DNA of 64,000 nt from an uncultured Lachnospiraceae bacterium (lineage in GTDB: Bacteria; Bacillota; Clostridia; Lachnospirales; Lachnospiraceae). Positions within the stretch are counted from its first letter, which is position 1. Every line of letters begins with the position of its first letter. The position numbers and the translations under genes are program-made. The stretch is taken from assembly GCA_910587635.1 (NCBI GenBank), contig CAJUNB010000033.1, positions 17,399 through 81,398 of the forward strand. The letters are read 5' to 3'. Shown here piece after piece: positions 16,940-26,269 of the stretch. The notes below the pieces were generated by a model. The model did no database searches, was not told the origin of the DNA, and saw only the letters and a list, made by a program, of their open reading frames with translations.

Positions 16940-17977
16940 ATGAGAGGAAAAGTGTGGAAAGATACCGTGGCGGTTGTAGCAGTTATTGTGCTGGTGGCTC
17001 TGTCTGGCTGTGGTGTGTCATCCAGCGTTGCGCCAGAAGATAATAATGAGACGGATGATCTGTACATATATGGAGAAAATGGAGACCTGATTGTAGTGGG
17101 ATTTTCTCAGATTGGAAGTGAATCGGTATGGAGGACAGCGAATACAGAATCTGTGGAATCAACTTTTACGAAGGAAAACGGATATTTTTTACTGACAGAT
17201 AATGCCAGACAGAGACAGGAAAATCAGATCAAGGCCATTCGGAGTTACATTTCTCAGAGGGTAGATTATATTGTGTTTTCGCCTATGACAGAGGATGGGT
17301 GGAATACTGTTCTGGAAGAGGCAAAAGAAGCGGGCATTGAGGTGATTCTCATGGACCGTCGGGCCAATGTGGATGAGTCTCTTTATACTACATGGGTAGG
17401 TTCTGATATGAAAAGAGAGGGAGAGAAGGCTGCAGAATGGCTGGAAAAGGATCTGCGGGCAAAGGATATTCTGTATGATACGGTGAATATTGTCATATTG
17501 CAGGGGACACCGGGCTCTTCTTCAGAATTGGGGAGGACAGCGGGATTTGAAGCCATTGCATCCAAATATAAAAACTGGCATATTCTGGACCGGGAAACAG
17601 GAGATTTTACCACTGCGAAAGGCAAGGAAGTGATGCGCAAAATGTTAAGACAGTATCCTCAGATCGATGTAGTTGTGTCACAGAACGATGATATGACATT
17701 TGGAGCCATTGAGGCGATCGAAGAGGCCGGACTAACAACAGGAGTAAATGGAGACATTACGATTATTTCCTTTGATGCGGTAAGAGGCGCCCTGGAACTG
17801 GTAGAGGAAGGCAGGATCAATGTGGATATCGAATGCAATCCCAATCAGGGAACTTATGTGGAAGAAGTCATACAGAAACTGGAGCGGGGAGAACAGGTGG
17901 AAAAAGCTTATGTGGTAGAGGAAAAGGTATTTACGAAAGAAAATGTATCGGCATACATAGAGGACAGAAATTATTGA
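16940..17977 (+). CDS. Sugar-binding sensor lipoprotein (YtfQ/XylFII-like) of the two-component operon
   Basis: Periplasmic-binding protein type 1 fold, 345 aa, with a lipoprotein signal (ALSGC, Cys24). Blocks such as DYIVFSPMTEDGWNTVLEEA, GIEVILMDRRANVDESLY and VVVSQNDDMTFGAIEAIEEA resemble the YtfQ-type transporter component at 21231. Located between kinase and response regulator with no permease, it most likely presents a sugar to the kinase, as XylFII does to LytS in Clostridium beijerinckii. GGGGAG precedes the ATG at 16940; the frame is open further upstream inside the kinase gene, but that overlap is not real. Confidence 0.88.
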   Translation: MRGKVWKDTVAVVAVIVLVALSGCGVSSSVAPEDNNETDDLYIYGENGDLIVVGFSQIGSESVWRTANTESVESTFTKENGYFLLTDNARQRQENQIKAIRSYISQRVDYIVFSPMTEDGWNTVLEEAKEAGIEVILMDRRANVDESLYTTWVGSDMKREGEKAAEWLEKDLRAKDILYDTVNIVILQGTPGSSSELGRTAGFEAIASKYKNWHILDRETGDFTTAKGKEVMRKMLRQYPQIDVVVSQNDDMTFGAIEAIEEAGLTTGVNGDITIISFDAVRGALELVEEGRINVDIECNPNQGTYVEEVIQKLERGEQVEKAYVVEEKVFTKENVSAYIEDRNY

Positions 17978-17991
17978 CGGGAGGACAGGGC

Positions 17992-19611
17992 ATGTTAAAA
18001 GTATTCCTTGTGGAAGATGAAAGCATTGTGAGAGAAGGGTTGCGTGACAATATTATGTGGCAACAGCACGGATATCAGTTTGCGGGGGAAGCCAGTGACG
18101 GGGAGATGGCATTGCCTCTTATCCGTAAGATTAAGCCGGATTTGCTGATTACTGATATTAAGATGCCTTTTATGGATGGCCTGGCACTTTCTAAAATTGT
18201 GAGTCAGGAATTCCCACAGATGAAAATCGTCATTATAAGTGGCTATGATGAATTTGAATATGCAAGACAGGCTATTCGAGTGGGGGTGGAGCAGTATTTG
18301 CTGAAGCCCATTACCAGGTTTTCTCTTCAGAAAGTATTACAGGAGATTCGGGAAAAGATTGAAAACGAACGGGCTCAGGAAGACTATTTGAAAAAATTTA
18401 AGGAAGAAATGCAGGAATATGAACAGTTTTCCCGGAGAAATTTTTTTGAGAAAGTTTTCGAAGGACAGCTTTCGGTTCAGGAAATCTATGAAGAGGCACA
18501 GAAGCTTTCATTGGGAATGGATGCAGCAGGCTATAACCTGGCCATGGTGAGTCTGTGGGAGAAACGACATATGGGGGAGCGCTCTCAGGATTCCAGGCTG
18601 GTGGCGGGTAAAAGAGAAGAGCTGACTCGATATTTTCTCCGTTATCCTGAATTTTTAATGTTTCGGTGGAATATTAACACATTCGGGATTTTGATGAAAG
18701 GAGAAGAGGAGCAGATGGAAGGGCTGAAAAATAAATGCCTGGAAAATATTATGCGGATCTGCTCGGGACAGGATGAAGAGATGGGGTGGTGCTGCGCCAT
18801 CGGAGACTGCGTAGGCCGTCTCAGCCTTTTACCACAGGTATACAGTAAAGTGAACCATATGATGTCTTACAGGTTTTTGAAACCGGAACAGCATATCCTT
18901 ACCATGGAAGAAACTGTGGGCAATCTGCCCCAGGGAAAAGAAGAAAGTTCCCTTGGGGGTATAGATGCGGCAAAGGCAGATCCAGAGATTATTCGCAATT
19001 TTCTGATGCGGGGACAGGTGGAAGAAATAGAAGATTTTGTGGACGGTTATCTGGATAGTCACAGGGAGGCTCTTGAGTCCCGCATTTTTCGTGATTATCT
19101 GATTTTAAGTATTCGTTTTACAGCCATCACTTTTGTGGAAAAACTGGGCTATGGGCAGGAAGAGCTGTTGGAAAACAGTTACGAAGGCAAGATACACAAC
19201 ATGCAGACAGAAGATATGGGACCGTATATGAGGGAATTGCTGGAACGGGCAATCGTATTGAGCGACAGAGCAATGGACAGTCAGGGCAAGAAACTGATAA
19301 AAAAGGCGCTGGAATATATAGAAGAAAATTATACAAAAGATACCGTCTCCCTCAATGAAGTGGCAAGTACGGTGGATGTGAGCGCCAATTATTTCAGTGC
19401 GATATTCAGTCAGGAAATGGAAATGACTTTTACAGAATATATAACAAAGAAACGGATGGAACGGGCAAAGCTGCTCCTTCGGCAAACGGAAAAGCACTCC
19501 GGGGAAATCGCAGTGGAAGTGGGGTTTCGGGATCCCCATTATTTCAGTTTTGTTTTTAAAAAGACACAGGGCTGTACGCCAAGAGAGTACAGGAGCAGTA
19601 TGAAAGGCTGA
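17992..19611 (+). CDS. YesN-type response regulator with AraC DNA-binding domain
   Basis: 539 aa. The N-terminal receiver has LVEDESIVREGL and the phospho-acceptor Asp in LITDIKMPFMDG at about residue 54, then the switch Lys in YLLKPITRFSL. A long linker contains coiled-coil-prone helices (ERAQEDYLKKFKEEMQEYEQ). The C-terminal AraC domain has SLNEVASTVDVSANYFSAIF and IAVEVGFRDPHYFSFVFKKT. It should be phosphorylated by the kinase at 15454 and drive nearby sugar transport genes, probably the importer from 21231. GGGAGG precedes ATG 17992; the open frame from 17833 overlaps the lipoprotein gene and is not used. Confidence 0.93.
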   Translation: MLKVFLVEDESIVREGLRDNIMWQQHGYQFAGEASDGEMALPLIRKIKPDLLITDIKMPFMDGLALSKIVSQEFPQMKIVIISGYDEFEYARQAIRVGVEQYLLKPITRFSLQKVLQEIREKIENERAQEDYLKKFKEEMQEYEQFSRRNFFEKVFEGQLSVQEIYEEAQKLSLGMDAAGYNLAMVSLWEKRHMGERSQDSRLVAGKREELTRYFLRYPEFLMFRWNINTFGILMKGEEEQMEGLKNKCLENIMRICSGQDEEMGWCCAIGDCVGRLSLLPQVYSKVNHMMSYRFLKPEQHILTMEETVGNLPQGKEESSLGGIDAAKADPEIIRNFLMRGQVEEIEDFVDGYLDSHREALESRIFRDYLILSIRFTAITFVEKLGYGQEELLENSYEGKIHNMQTEDMGPYMRELLERAIVLSDRAMDSQGKKLIKKALEYIEENYTKDTVSLNEVASTVDVSANYFSAIFSQEMEMTFTEYITKKRMERAKLLLRQTEKHSGEIAVEVGFRDPHYFSFVFKKTQGCTPREYRSSMKG

Positions 19612-19640
19612 AAGGTATATGAGAGAAGATATGGTTTTGA

Positions 19641-20744
19641 CTATGGGCCAAAAACCAGAAGGCTATTTTTCGAAGGGGGAGTATCGCTTCCCTTGGAAAT
19701 CAATCGCCAGGAAAGAGCTTCTGTAGAGACAGTTTCTCCCCGGATCATTTTAAGGATAGTCCGGGCGGCAACTGTTCCCATATGGGGCTCTCCGTGGGAT
19801 AACGTAGTAATGCGCACAGGTCCCAGGTCGCTCATATAACTGTTATCAAAGGAAACGATGGAAATATCTTCAGGAACACGGATCCGGGCATAGCCAAGTT
19901 CCCGTATCAGCCAGTAGGCAATTTCATCGTTGTGACATACAACGGCTGTATACAGATGCCGGTTTTTTCGCAGAAAGGATGTGAGAAAGCCGGTGTCTGA
20001 TTTTTTTTCCAGAGATGTAAGATGAGAGGAAGTGTACCAAAGGCTCTGTTCATCGGTAAAGGGAATGTGAAAGTCCCGCAAAGCAGACAAAAAGCCATAA
20101 TAACGTTCCGGTCCCTGTATGTCATCCGACTTGAAAATACCGGCAATCCGATTGTGTCCTTTTTGAATCAGGTGTTTTGTCAACAGATAGCCCCCATAAT
20201 AATTGTCTTCTTTGATACAGGCAGACTCAGGCAGATTGGGGGCATACCCTCCCAGAAACAGAAGAGAAATACCCCTGGATTGTAATTTCTCATACAGATC
20301 CAGATTGGGAGTTGGCAGAGAGGTCCGGGTGCCTTCCGCGATCAGCCCGCGCAGGGGCATACTTTTCAATAACTGTAAAATACGGCGTTCTTCCGCTATT
20401 TTACCGCAGGTGGAATAAACCTGAATCTGATATCCTTTATCCCGGAGGACAGCCCGGATATCTCCCAAAAGGGCAGGGGAAGTGTATTCATCAGCGTTGT
20501 TGAGGATGACACCGATATTATTTTCCGCAATACTGTGGCCAGTGGAGAAAGAACCGCTACCCTGCCTTTTTTCCACAAGGCCTTCTTCTGACAGAAGGCG
20601 GAGGGCCGCCCGCACCGTCTGACGGCTTACGTGGTACTGCTGACAGAGGGCATGTTCGGAAGGCAGCTTATAAATGCCGTTTCCCGTATTCTGAAGCAGC
20701 AATTCTTTTAACTGGTTGGCAAGACGGATATATTTAGCTGGCAT
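19641..20744 (-). CDS. GntR-LacI hybrid transcriptional regulator (AraR-like)
   Basis: 367 aa. An N-terminal GntR winged helix (KLPSEHALCQQYHVSRQTVR, LVEKRQGSGSF) is fused to a LacI/GalR-type sugar-binding domain (HLIQKGHNRIAGIFKSDDIQ, VVCHNDEIAYWLIRELG, ISIVSFDNSY). This is the AraR architecture, in which arabinose relieves repression. It converges on the YesN gene with a 29-base gap and is divergent from the importer starting at 21231, so it is a good candidate regulator of that operon. A close paralogue sits at 33589 next to araA. Effector identity is inferred from context only. Confidence 0.88.
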   Translation of the reverse strand: MPAKYIRLANQLKELLLQNTGNGIYKLPSEHALCQQYHVSRQTVRAALRLLSEEGLVEKRQGSGSFSTGHSIAENNIGVILNNADEYTSPALLGDIRAVLRDKGYQIQVYSTCGKIAEERRILQLLKSMPLRGLIAEGTRTSLPTPNLDLYEKLQSRGISLLFLGGYAPNLPESACIKEDNYYGGYLLTKHLIQKGHNRIAGIFKSDDIQGPERYYGFLSALRDFHIPFTDEQSLWYTSSHLTSLEKKSDTGFLTSFLRKNRHLYTAVVCHNDEIAYWLIRELGYARIRVPEDISIVSFDNSYMSDLGPVRITTLSHGEPHMGTVAARTILKMIRGETVSTEALSWRLISKGSDTPPSKNSLLVFGP

Positions 20745-21230
20745 AGGGGTCTCCTTTTGTCAGGGCCATGACGTTTTATACATCCTATCATATCTTACTG
20801 GAAAAGACATGAAAAATTTTTCTGGAAATAGATTTTTTTCCTGTGTTTTTTTCTGTATTACCTGATCTGCTTCCCAAATCCTGTGTAAAAAAATGAACAA
20901 ATATAGTTGAGGAAATGAACAAACTGTGAACAAAAAGGGGAAAGTGACAAAAAACTGACGACTGATAAAATTTGAAATGACAGGTTAATGAGAAACGGGC
21001 AGTGAAAAATCGATAAAAATTCCACTTTTTTCTTAAAATTTTAAAAATAAAGATTTCTTTTTAAAAATTTGTATTGAAATAATTAATGGAAATGAAAACT
21101 TGTATTGGAGATAGCGACAAATATGAAAAATCCTGCGGAAGCGCCGTTGACGCCAGAGAGCGGGAGACATTAAAGTAAACATAAGGACGGCAACAGAGCC
21201 GGACAAAAATAAAAAGGGAGGATTTTTTCT
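20745..21230 (+). other. Divergent intergenic region (486 bases)
   Basis: Very AT-rich control region between the minus-strand regulator and the sugar importer. It contains two direct copies of TTGTATTG (near 21069 and 21100), which resemble half of the TTGTA-N-TACAA sites seen near 29114 and 29360, and several A-tracts. I could not place a convincing sigma-A promoter. No open frame with a ribosome site is seen. Confidence 0.4.
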
Positions 21231-22301
21231 ATGTTAAGAAAGAAACTGGCAGTATTATTGGCAGCAACAATGGTAGTAGCATCTATCGTGGGTTGCGGCA
21301 GTGCAGAAGAGGCGGCAGCACCTGCAACAGACAGTGCGGAAGAAGCAGCACCGGCAGATGATGCGGCAGCGGCTGCAGATGACGGGGCGGCAGAGGAAGC
21401 GGAGCCCGCAGCAGCTTCAGGCGAACTGATTACAGTAGGGATTATTAACAACGATCCTAACGAGTCCGGTTATCGTACAGCAAACGATAAGGACCTGAAG
21501 GAAACGTTTACGGAAGAGAACGGCTATTCTGCCTCTTTCGCTTACAGCCTTAAGAATGACGAGCAGATCACAGCAGCGCAGAAGTTTATCCAGGACGGCG
21601 TAGATTATCTTCTGCTTTCCGCAGCGGATACATCAGGATGGGATTCCGTATTAAAGGATGCGCAGGACGCAGGTATCAGAGTTATTCTCTTTGACCGTAC
21701 AATCGATGCAGATGAGAGCCTTTATGAGGCGTCCATCGTTTCCGATATGGCAAAAGAAGGAGAAACTGCAGTTAACTGGCTGAAAGGTCAGGGACTTGAT
21801 GAGTACAATGTAATCCATATCCAGGGTGTTATGGGTTCTGCAGCACAGCAGGGCCGTACAGGCGCTCTTGACGCAGCGGTAGAAGCAGGGGAAATGAACA
21901 TCGTTACACAGCAGACAGCAGAATGGAACGCAGAGAAAGCACAGCAAATCGTTCAGTCTGTTATCGATTCCGGCGAATCCTTCAACGTAATCTATGCTGA
22001 GAACGATGATATGGCAAAGGGCGCCGTAGCGGCACTTGACAAAGCTAACATTTCTCACGGTGTTGGAAAAGATGTCATCGTTATGGGCTTTGACTGTAAC
22101 AAATGGGCTCTGGAAGAGCTGCTTGCCGGCAACTGGAACTATGACGGACAGTGTAACCCGTTCCAGTCTTCCTACATCGATGAAGTAATCAAAACAATTG
22201 AAAGCGGCGGAACAATTTCTGAAAAAGTAATTATTATGGAAGAAAAAGGTTTTGACGCTACTACGATTACACAGGAAGATGTTGATACTTACGGTATCTA
22301 A
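21231..22301 (+). CDS. Sugar ABC transporter substrate-binding lipoprotein (YtfQ type)
   Basis: 356 aa; lipoprotein signal with SIVGC (Cys22), then a low-complexity Ala/Asp/Glu/Pro spacer to about residue 62. The binding domain has GIINNDPNESGYRTANDKDL, DYLLLSAADTSGWDSVLKDA, GIRVILFDRTIDADESLY and IHIQGVMGSAAQQGR, the YtfQ pattern for furanose sugars. It is followed by a double ATPase and two permeases in the order known from ytfQRT-yjfF. In E. coli that system imports galactofuranose; here arabinose (furanose form) is the likelier ligand because of the ara genes nearby. That ligand is an inference. AAGGGAGG lies before the ATG. Confidence 0.9.
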   Translation: MLRKKLAVLLAATMVVASIVGCGSAEEAAAPATDSAEEAAPADDAAAAADDGAAEEAEPAAASGELITVGIINNDPNESGYRTANDKDLKETFTEENGYSASFAYSLKNDEQITAAQKFIQDGVDYLLLSAADTSGWDSVLKDAQDAGIRVILFDRTIDADESLYEASIVSDMAKEGETAVNWLKGQGLDEYNVIHIQGVMGSAAQQGRTGALDAAVEAGEMNIVTQQTAEWNAEKAQQIVQSVIDSGESFNVIYAENDDMAKGAVAALDKANISHGVGKDVIVMGFDCNKWALEELLAGNWNYDGQCNPFQSSYIDEVIKTIESGGTISEKVIIMEEKGFDATTITQEDVDTYGI

Positions 22302-22327
22302 GGAAAGCGTTTCGTAGTTGAAAAGAG

Positions 22328-22372
22328 CGCGGCACAGCGTAGATGGAAGTTTATAGCCTGTGTCGCGTTTTC
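22328..22372 (+). terminator. Attenuating hairpin between binding protein and ATPase genes
   Basis: CGCGGCACAG (22328-22337) pairs with CTGTGTCGCG (22358-22367, one G-U), followed by TTTTCT. It is placed where partial termination would give high binding-protein and lower membrane-component expression. Confidence 0.7.
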
Positions 22373-22464
22373 TATTCTCATTATATCAGATAAGTCAAAT
22401 GCGTATGGAATTCATGTTTGGCTTTTTGATAATAGTAATCAATTTACAGGAGGTGGATTAAGGG

Positions 22465-24000
22465 GTGAAAGATGGTGCAGCAATGAAAAAAGACAATGCA
22501 GTTTTGAGAATGAGAAATATTCACAAAAGCTTTCCTGGTGTAAAAGCTCTGCAGGGTGTGGACTTCACACTACGGGAAGGGGAAGTCCATGCATTGATGG
22601 GTGAAAACGGTGCCGGAAAGTCAACTTTGATTAAAGTATTGACAGGGGTTTACACAAAGGATGAAGGTGATATCTTCCTGGAAGGAAATGAAGGCGCAGT
22701 CTCCATCCGGTCTCCGCAGGAAGCTCAGAGGCTGGGTATCAGCACGGTATATCAGGAAATTACACTTTGCCCGAATCTTTCTGTGGCGGAAAATATGTAC
22801 ATAGGCCGTACGAGAGGACCTGTCCAGAATTGGAAAAAGATGAATGCCGATACAGACAAAATTTTGCAGTCACTGGATATACCGGCAAAGGCATCGCAGC
22901 AGCTGGCAAGTTGTTCGATTGCTGTGCAGCAGATGGTGGCCATTGCCAGAGCGGTGGATATGGATTGCAAAGTGTTGATATTAGACGAACCTACTTCTTC
23001 CCTGGATGAACAGGAGGTGGCGAAGCTCTTTAAGCTCATGCGGGACCTGAAGGCGAAAGGCGTAGGAATTATCTTTGTGACACATTTTCTGGATCAGGTT
23101 TATGAAATATGTGACAGGATTACCGTCATGCGTGACGGCGGGCTGGTAGGGGAGTTTGAGATTAAAGACTTGCCTCGAGTTCAACTTGTTTCCAAGATGC
23201 TCGGTAAGGAATTGGATGATCTGTCTGATATCCAGGGAGAGTATCGTACATACGATAAAAGAGAGGATGAAGCGCCCGTACTGGAGGCGGAAGGTCTTGT
23301 GAGCGATGCAGGCATCAAGCCTTTTGATTTCCATATCAGTAAGGGAGAAGTCAATGGTTTCACCGGTCTGCTTGGCTCAGGAAGAAGCGAATGTGTCCGT
23401 GCCATATTTGGAGCGGACAAAGTAACAGGCGGAACCGTGAAAAAGAACGGCAAGCCGGTCAAAATTTCCAGGCCCATCGATGCCATGAGAAACGGAATCG
23501 GCTATCTGCCAGAAGACCGTAAGATAGACGGTATCGTTGGTGATCTTTCTGTCCGTGACAACATTATATTGGCACAGCAGGTACTGAAAGGATTTTTCAA
23601 ACCGTTTTCGAAAGCAGAAGCCAACAAGTTTGCAGAAGAATATATTAAACTTCTGAGCATTAAGACTGCTTCTGCGGATACGCCGATCAAATCCCTTTCC
23701 GGTGGCAATCAACAGAAGGTGATCCTGGCAAGATGGCTGCTCACCCATCCTGAATACCTCATACTGGATGAGCCTACCCGTGGTATCGACGTGGGGACAA
23801 AAGTAGATATTCAGAAACTGGTACTCAAACTGGCCTCCGAAGGAATGAGTGTAACATTTATTTCCTCTGAACTGGATGAGATGCTGCGTACATGCTCGAG
23901 ACTGATCGTCATGAGAGACCGGAAGATGGTAGGAGAGCTCAGAGAAGAAGATTTGAATCAGACGAAGGTCATGAATACAATAGCCGGAGGTGATAAATAG
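22465..24000 (+). CDS. Sugar ABC transporter ATP-binding protein (YtfR/RbsA type, two NBDs)
   Basis: 511 aa with two fused nucleotide-binding domains. The first has Walker A GENGAGKST, Q-loop VYQEITLCPNLSV and Walker B VLILDEPTSSLD. The second has a degenerate Walker A region (GLLGSGRSEC), signature LSGGNQQK and Walker B LILDEPTRGIDVG. This is the RbsA layout where the second domain is altered. The GTG at 22465 was taken because AGGAGG lies 11 bases before it; ATG at 22483 is a possible alternative. It is followed after one base by the first permease. Confidence 0.92.
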   Translation: MKDGAAMKKDNAVLRMRNIHKSFPGVKALQGVDFTLREGEVHALMGENGAGKSTLIKVLTGVYTKDEGDIFLEGNEGAVSIRSPQEAQRLGISTVYQEITLCPNLSVAENMYIGRTRGPVQNWKKMNADTDKILQSLDIPAKASQQLASCSIAVQQMVAIARAVDMDCKVLILDEPTSSLDEQEVAKLFKLMRDLKAKGVGIIFVTHFLDQVYEICDRITVMRDGGLVGEFEIKDLPRVQLVSKMLGKELDDLSDIQGEYRTYDKREDEAPVLEAEGLVSDAGIKPFDFHISKGEVNGFTGLLGSGRSECVRAIFGADKVTGGTVKKNGKPVKISRPIDAMRNGIGYLPEDRKIDGIVGDLSVRDNIILAQQVLKGFFKPFSKAEANKFAEEYIKLLSIKTASADTPIKSLSGGNQQKVILARWLLTHPEYLILDEPTRGIDVGTKVDIQKLVLKLASEGMSVTFISSELDEMLRTCSRLIVMRDRKMVGELREEDLNQTKVMNTIAGGDK

Positions 24001-24001
24001 T

Positions 24002-25090
24002 ATGCAGGGGAAAGATAGTAATAGATCAGGTGTAACAAGCTTTTTTACAAAGCTGTTCCGGCAGCAGATTTTTATTCCGCTGGCGGCGTTGGTGCTGTTG
24101 GCAGTTTTCAATCTGATTGCCGATCCCGGCTTTTTTAAGATTACATTGGGATATAACAGTGCGGGAAATCCGGTTCTGTCCGGCTTTCTGATTACAATTC
24201 TGGACAGCGGTTCCGAGCTGGCCATTCTTGCTATCGGTATGACGCTCGTTACTGCGGCATCCGGCGGACAGGATATCAGTGTGGGCGCAGCCATTGCCAT
24301 CAGCGGCAGTGTATTACTGCGGGTACTGTGTGGGACGGATCCACGTCCGGAGCAGCTCCAGGCGCCTATTATTGTCGCTTTTCTTGTGAGCTGTCTTGTA
24401 GCGATGCTGTTCGGAGCGTTTAACGGTGTATTGGTAGCCTATTTCAAGATACAACCAATGATTGCCACGTTGATACTGTATACGGCGGGACGTTCCATCG
24501 CAGCCTGGATCAATCTCAATGCACTGCCCATCGTCAGCGAGCCGTCCTTTACTTATTTCGGGGAATTCATACCGGGGATTCCGATTCCCACGCCCTTCTT
24601 TATTGCGGTGGCCTGTATGATTATTATCGGATTGGTGCTGAAGTTTACCAATCTGAGGCTTTATACGCAGGCAGTGGGGATCAATGCAAATTCCTCCCGG
24701 CTGAATGGTCTGAATCCGGCGTTTATCAAGTTTATTTCATTCGTTATTCTTGGGCTCTGTGTGGCTGTGGTGGGGCTGATCAAAGTAAGCCGTATTTCTA
24801 CTATCAACTATTCGGTTATTGCCAAAGATATCGAGATGGATGCAATCCTGGCGGTAGCGCTGGGCGGTAACCCGCTGGGCGGCGGTAAATTCAATATGAC
24901 GGCGTCAATCATCGGTGCCTATGTCATTCAGCTTCTGACAACGACACTTTATAAATTCAATGTGCAGTCGGATGCACTGCCGGCCTATAAAGCGGTGGTC
25001 GTTATTGTGCTCGTCGTATTGAGCGCGCCGGTTGTCAGAGACTGGATTTCCGGTCTTGCAAAGAAATCTAAAGTGAAGGGGGTAGCTTGA
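24002..25090 (+). CDS. Sugar ABC transporter permease 1 (YtfT type)
   Basis: 362 aa integral membrane protein of the BPD_transp_2 family with about nine hydrophobic segments. Motifs include AIGMTLVTAASGGQDISVGA (the conserved GGIDLSVG-like loop), AYFKIQPMIATLILYTAGRS and AVALGGNPLGGGKFNMTASI. The ATG at 24002 follows GGAGGTG in the end of the ATPase gene; GTG at 23990 would overlap. It should pair with the next permease as a heterodimer, the YtfT-YjfF arrangement. Confidence 0.9.
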   Translation: MQGKDSNRSGVTSFFTKLFRQQIFIPLAALVLLAVFNLIADPGFFKITLGYNSAGNPVLSGFLITILDSGSELAILAIGMTLVTAASGGQDISVGAAIAISGSVLLRVLCGTDPRPEQLQAPIIVAFLVSCLVAMLFGAFNGVLVAYFKIQPMIATLILYTAGRSIAAWINLNALPIVSEPSFTYFGEFIPGIPIPTPFFIAVACMIIIGLVLKFTNLRLYTQAVGINANSSRLNGLNPAFIKFISFVILGLCVAVVGLIKVSRISTINYSVIAKDIEMDAILAVALGGNPLGGGKFNMTASIIGAYVIQLLTTTLYKFNVQSDALPAYKAVVVIVLVVLSAPVVRDWISGLAKKSKVKGVA

Positions 25091-25091
25091 T

Positions 25092-26132
25092 ATGTCAACA
25101 TCCAATAAAGCCGGTAGTTTCCAGGATAAAATGAAGAATATTACCGATACAAATTTGCTCCTTACGATCACAATAGTAGTTTTCTTTGTTATGTATATCG
25201 GTGCGATCATATTTTTGGGAGCCGGTTTCCTAAAGCCGCAGACTTTCTTTAATATTTTGAATGCCCAGGCGGCGCTGATTATTCTGTCCTGTGGCATGAG
25301 CCTTGTCATGATCACCGGTGGTATCGATATTTCCGTGGGCGGCACCACGGCGCTGATCAGTATGTGCTGCGCCGTTTATCTGGATTTTAAAGGCGGCAAT
25401 ATTTTTATGGCTGTAGTCATCGCCCTGCTGATCGGGCTTGCTTTCGGGCTTGTGCAGGGGTTCCTGGTGGCATACCTGGACATCCAGCCCTTTATCGTCA
25501 CGCTGGCAGGGATGTTCTTTGCCAGAGGTATGACGACAATCGTCAATACAAAGCCCTTTAATGTGGAAAACGAAGTCTTTGTGGCACTGAAAGATACCCG
25601 TGTTATCGTACCCGGGCTGGGATCCGTGAACAAGCTGGGAAAATACGTGAACGCCTATGTGGAAATCGGCGTTATCGTTGCTCTTCTGGTGGTTATCCTG
25701 ATGTTCTGCATGCTCAGATGGTCCAAGCTGGGGCGTCAGTTTTACGCAGTGGGCGGTAACAGCCAGAGTGCATTGATGCTGGGCATCAATGTAAAGAAAG
25801 TCCGGTTTCTGGCACATCTGATTTGCGGGCTTTTGACCGGGATCGGTGGATTTGTATATTTCCTGCACGTAGGATCCGGTTCCGCTTCCCATGCCAGCGG
25901 CGCGGAGATGAATGCCATAGCCTCTTCCATCATCGGCGGTACGATGCTGACTGGCGGTGTGGGCAATATCATCGGTACCTTCTTTGGAGTATTGTCCTTA
26001 AGTACGATTCAGAATATCGTATCCTCTTCCGGAAGAGATGAAGCCTGGTGGACAGGTATCACCATCGCGGCAATGCTCTGTCTTTTCCTTGTGGTACAGA
26101 GTGTAGTTATGGCTCGGAAAAAAGGAAAATAA
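25092..26132 (+). CDS. Sugar ABC transporter permease 2 (YjfF type)
   Basis: 346 aa, second BPD_transp_2 permease of the operon. It carries SCGMSLVMITGGIDISVGGT, AYLDIQPFIVTLAGMFFARG, NSQSALMLGINVKKVRFLAH and IIGGTMLTGGVGNIIGTFFG, all typical for the family. It begins one base after the previous stop. A perfect 17-bp hairpin follows, ending the operon. Confidence 0.91.
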   Translation: MSTSNKAGSFQDKMKNITDTNLLLTITIVVFFVMYIGAIIFLGAGFLKPQTFFNILNAQAALIILSCGMSLVMITGGIDISVGGTTALISMCCAVYLDFKGGNIFMAVVIALLIGLAFGLVQGFLVAYLDIQPFIVTLAGMFFARGMTTIVNTKPFNVENEVFVALKDTRVIVPGLGSVNKLGKYVNAYVEIGVIVALLVVILMFCMLRWSKLGRQFYAVGGNSQSALMLGINVKKVRFLAHLICGLLTGIGGFVYFLHVGSGSASHASGAEMNAIASSIIGGTMLTGGVGNIIGTFFGVLSLSTIQNIVSSSGRDEAWWTGITIAAMLCLFLVVQSVVMARKKGK

Positions 26133-26170
26133 TTTTAACTATAGAAAAAACATGAAGTGAATAATTGTAA

Positions 26171-26207
26171 GGCAGAAAAGACTACCAATATGGTAGTCTT
26201 TTCTGCC
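26171..26207. terminator. Perfect bidirectional terminator
   Basis: A 17-bp perfect stem (26171-26187 with 26191-26207) closes a 3-base loop; the core is GACTACCA/TGGTAGTC flanked by AAAA/TTTT. It separates the importer operon from the convergent dehydrogenase gene and has T-rich sequence on both strands. Confidence 0.85.
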
Positions 26208-26269
26208 TTATCTGAAAATTCCTCGAATATTCTACATAATATTGCAAAAAATATTAGAACGCAGCACCA

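Noticed and set aside
17833..17991. N-terminal extension of the YesN regulator
   Set aside because: It overlaps the end of the lipoprotein gene in another frame; the receiver domain starts at the ATG at 17992 behind GGGAGG.
21069..21107. Two direct TTGTATTG copies as an AraR operator
   Set aside because: They are half-sites without the inverted partner, so they are mentioned in the region description but not called as an operator.
22302..22314. GGAAAGCGTTTCG, resembling a CcpA cre site
   Set aside because: It lies directly after the stop of the binding-protein gene and before an attenuator, not at a promoter, and differs from the consensus at both ends.
23377..24300. 307-codon minus-strand open frame across the ATPase/permease junction
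   Set aside because: Antisense to two clear importer genes, with no ribosome site and no domain.
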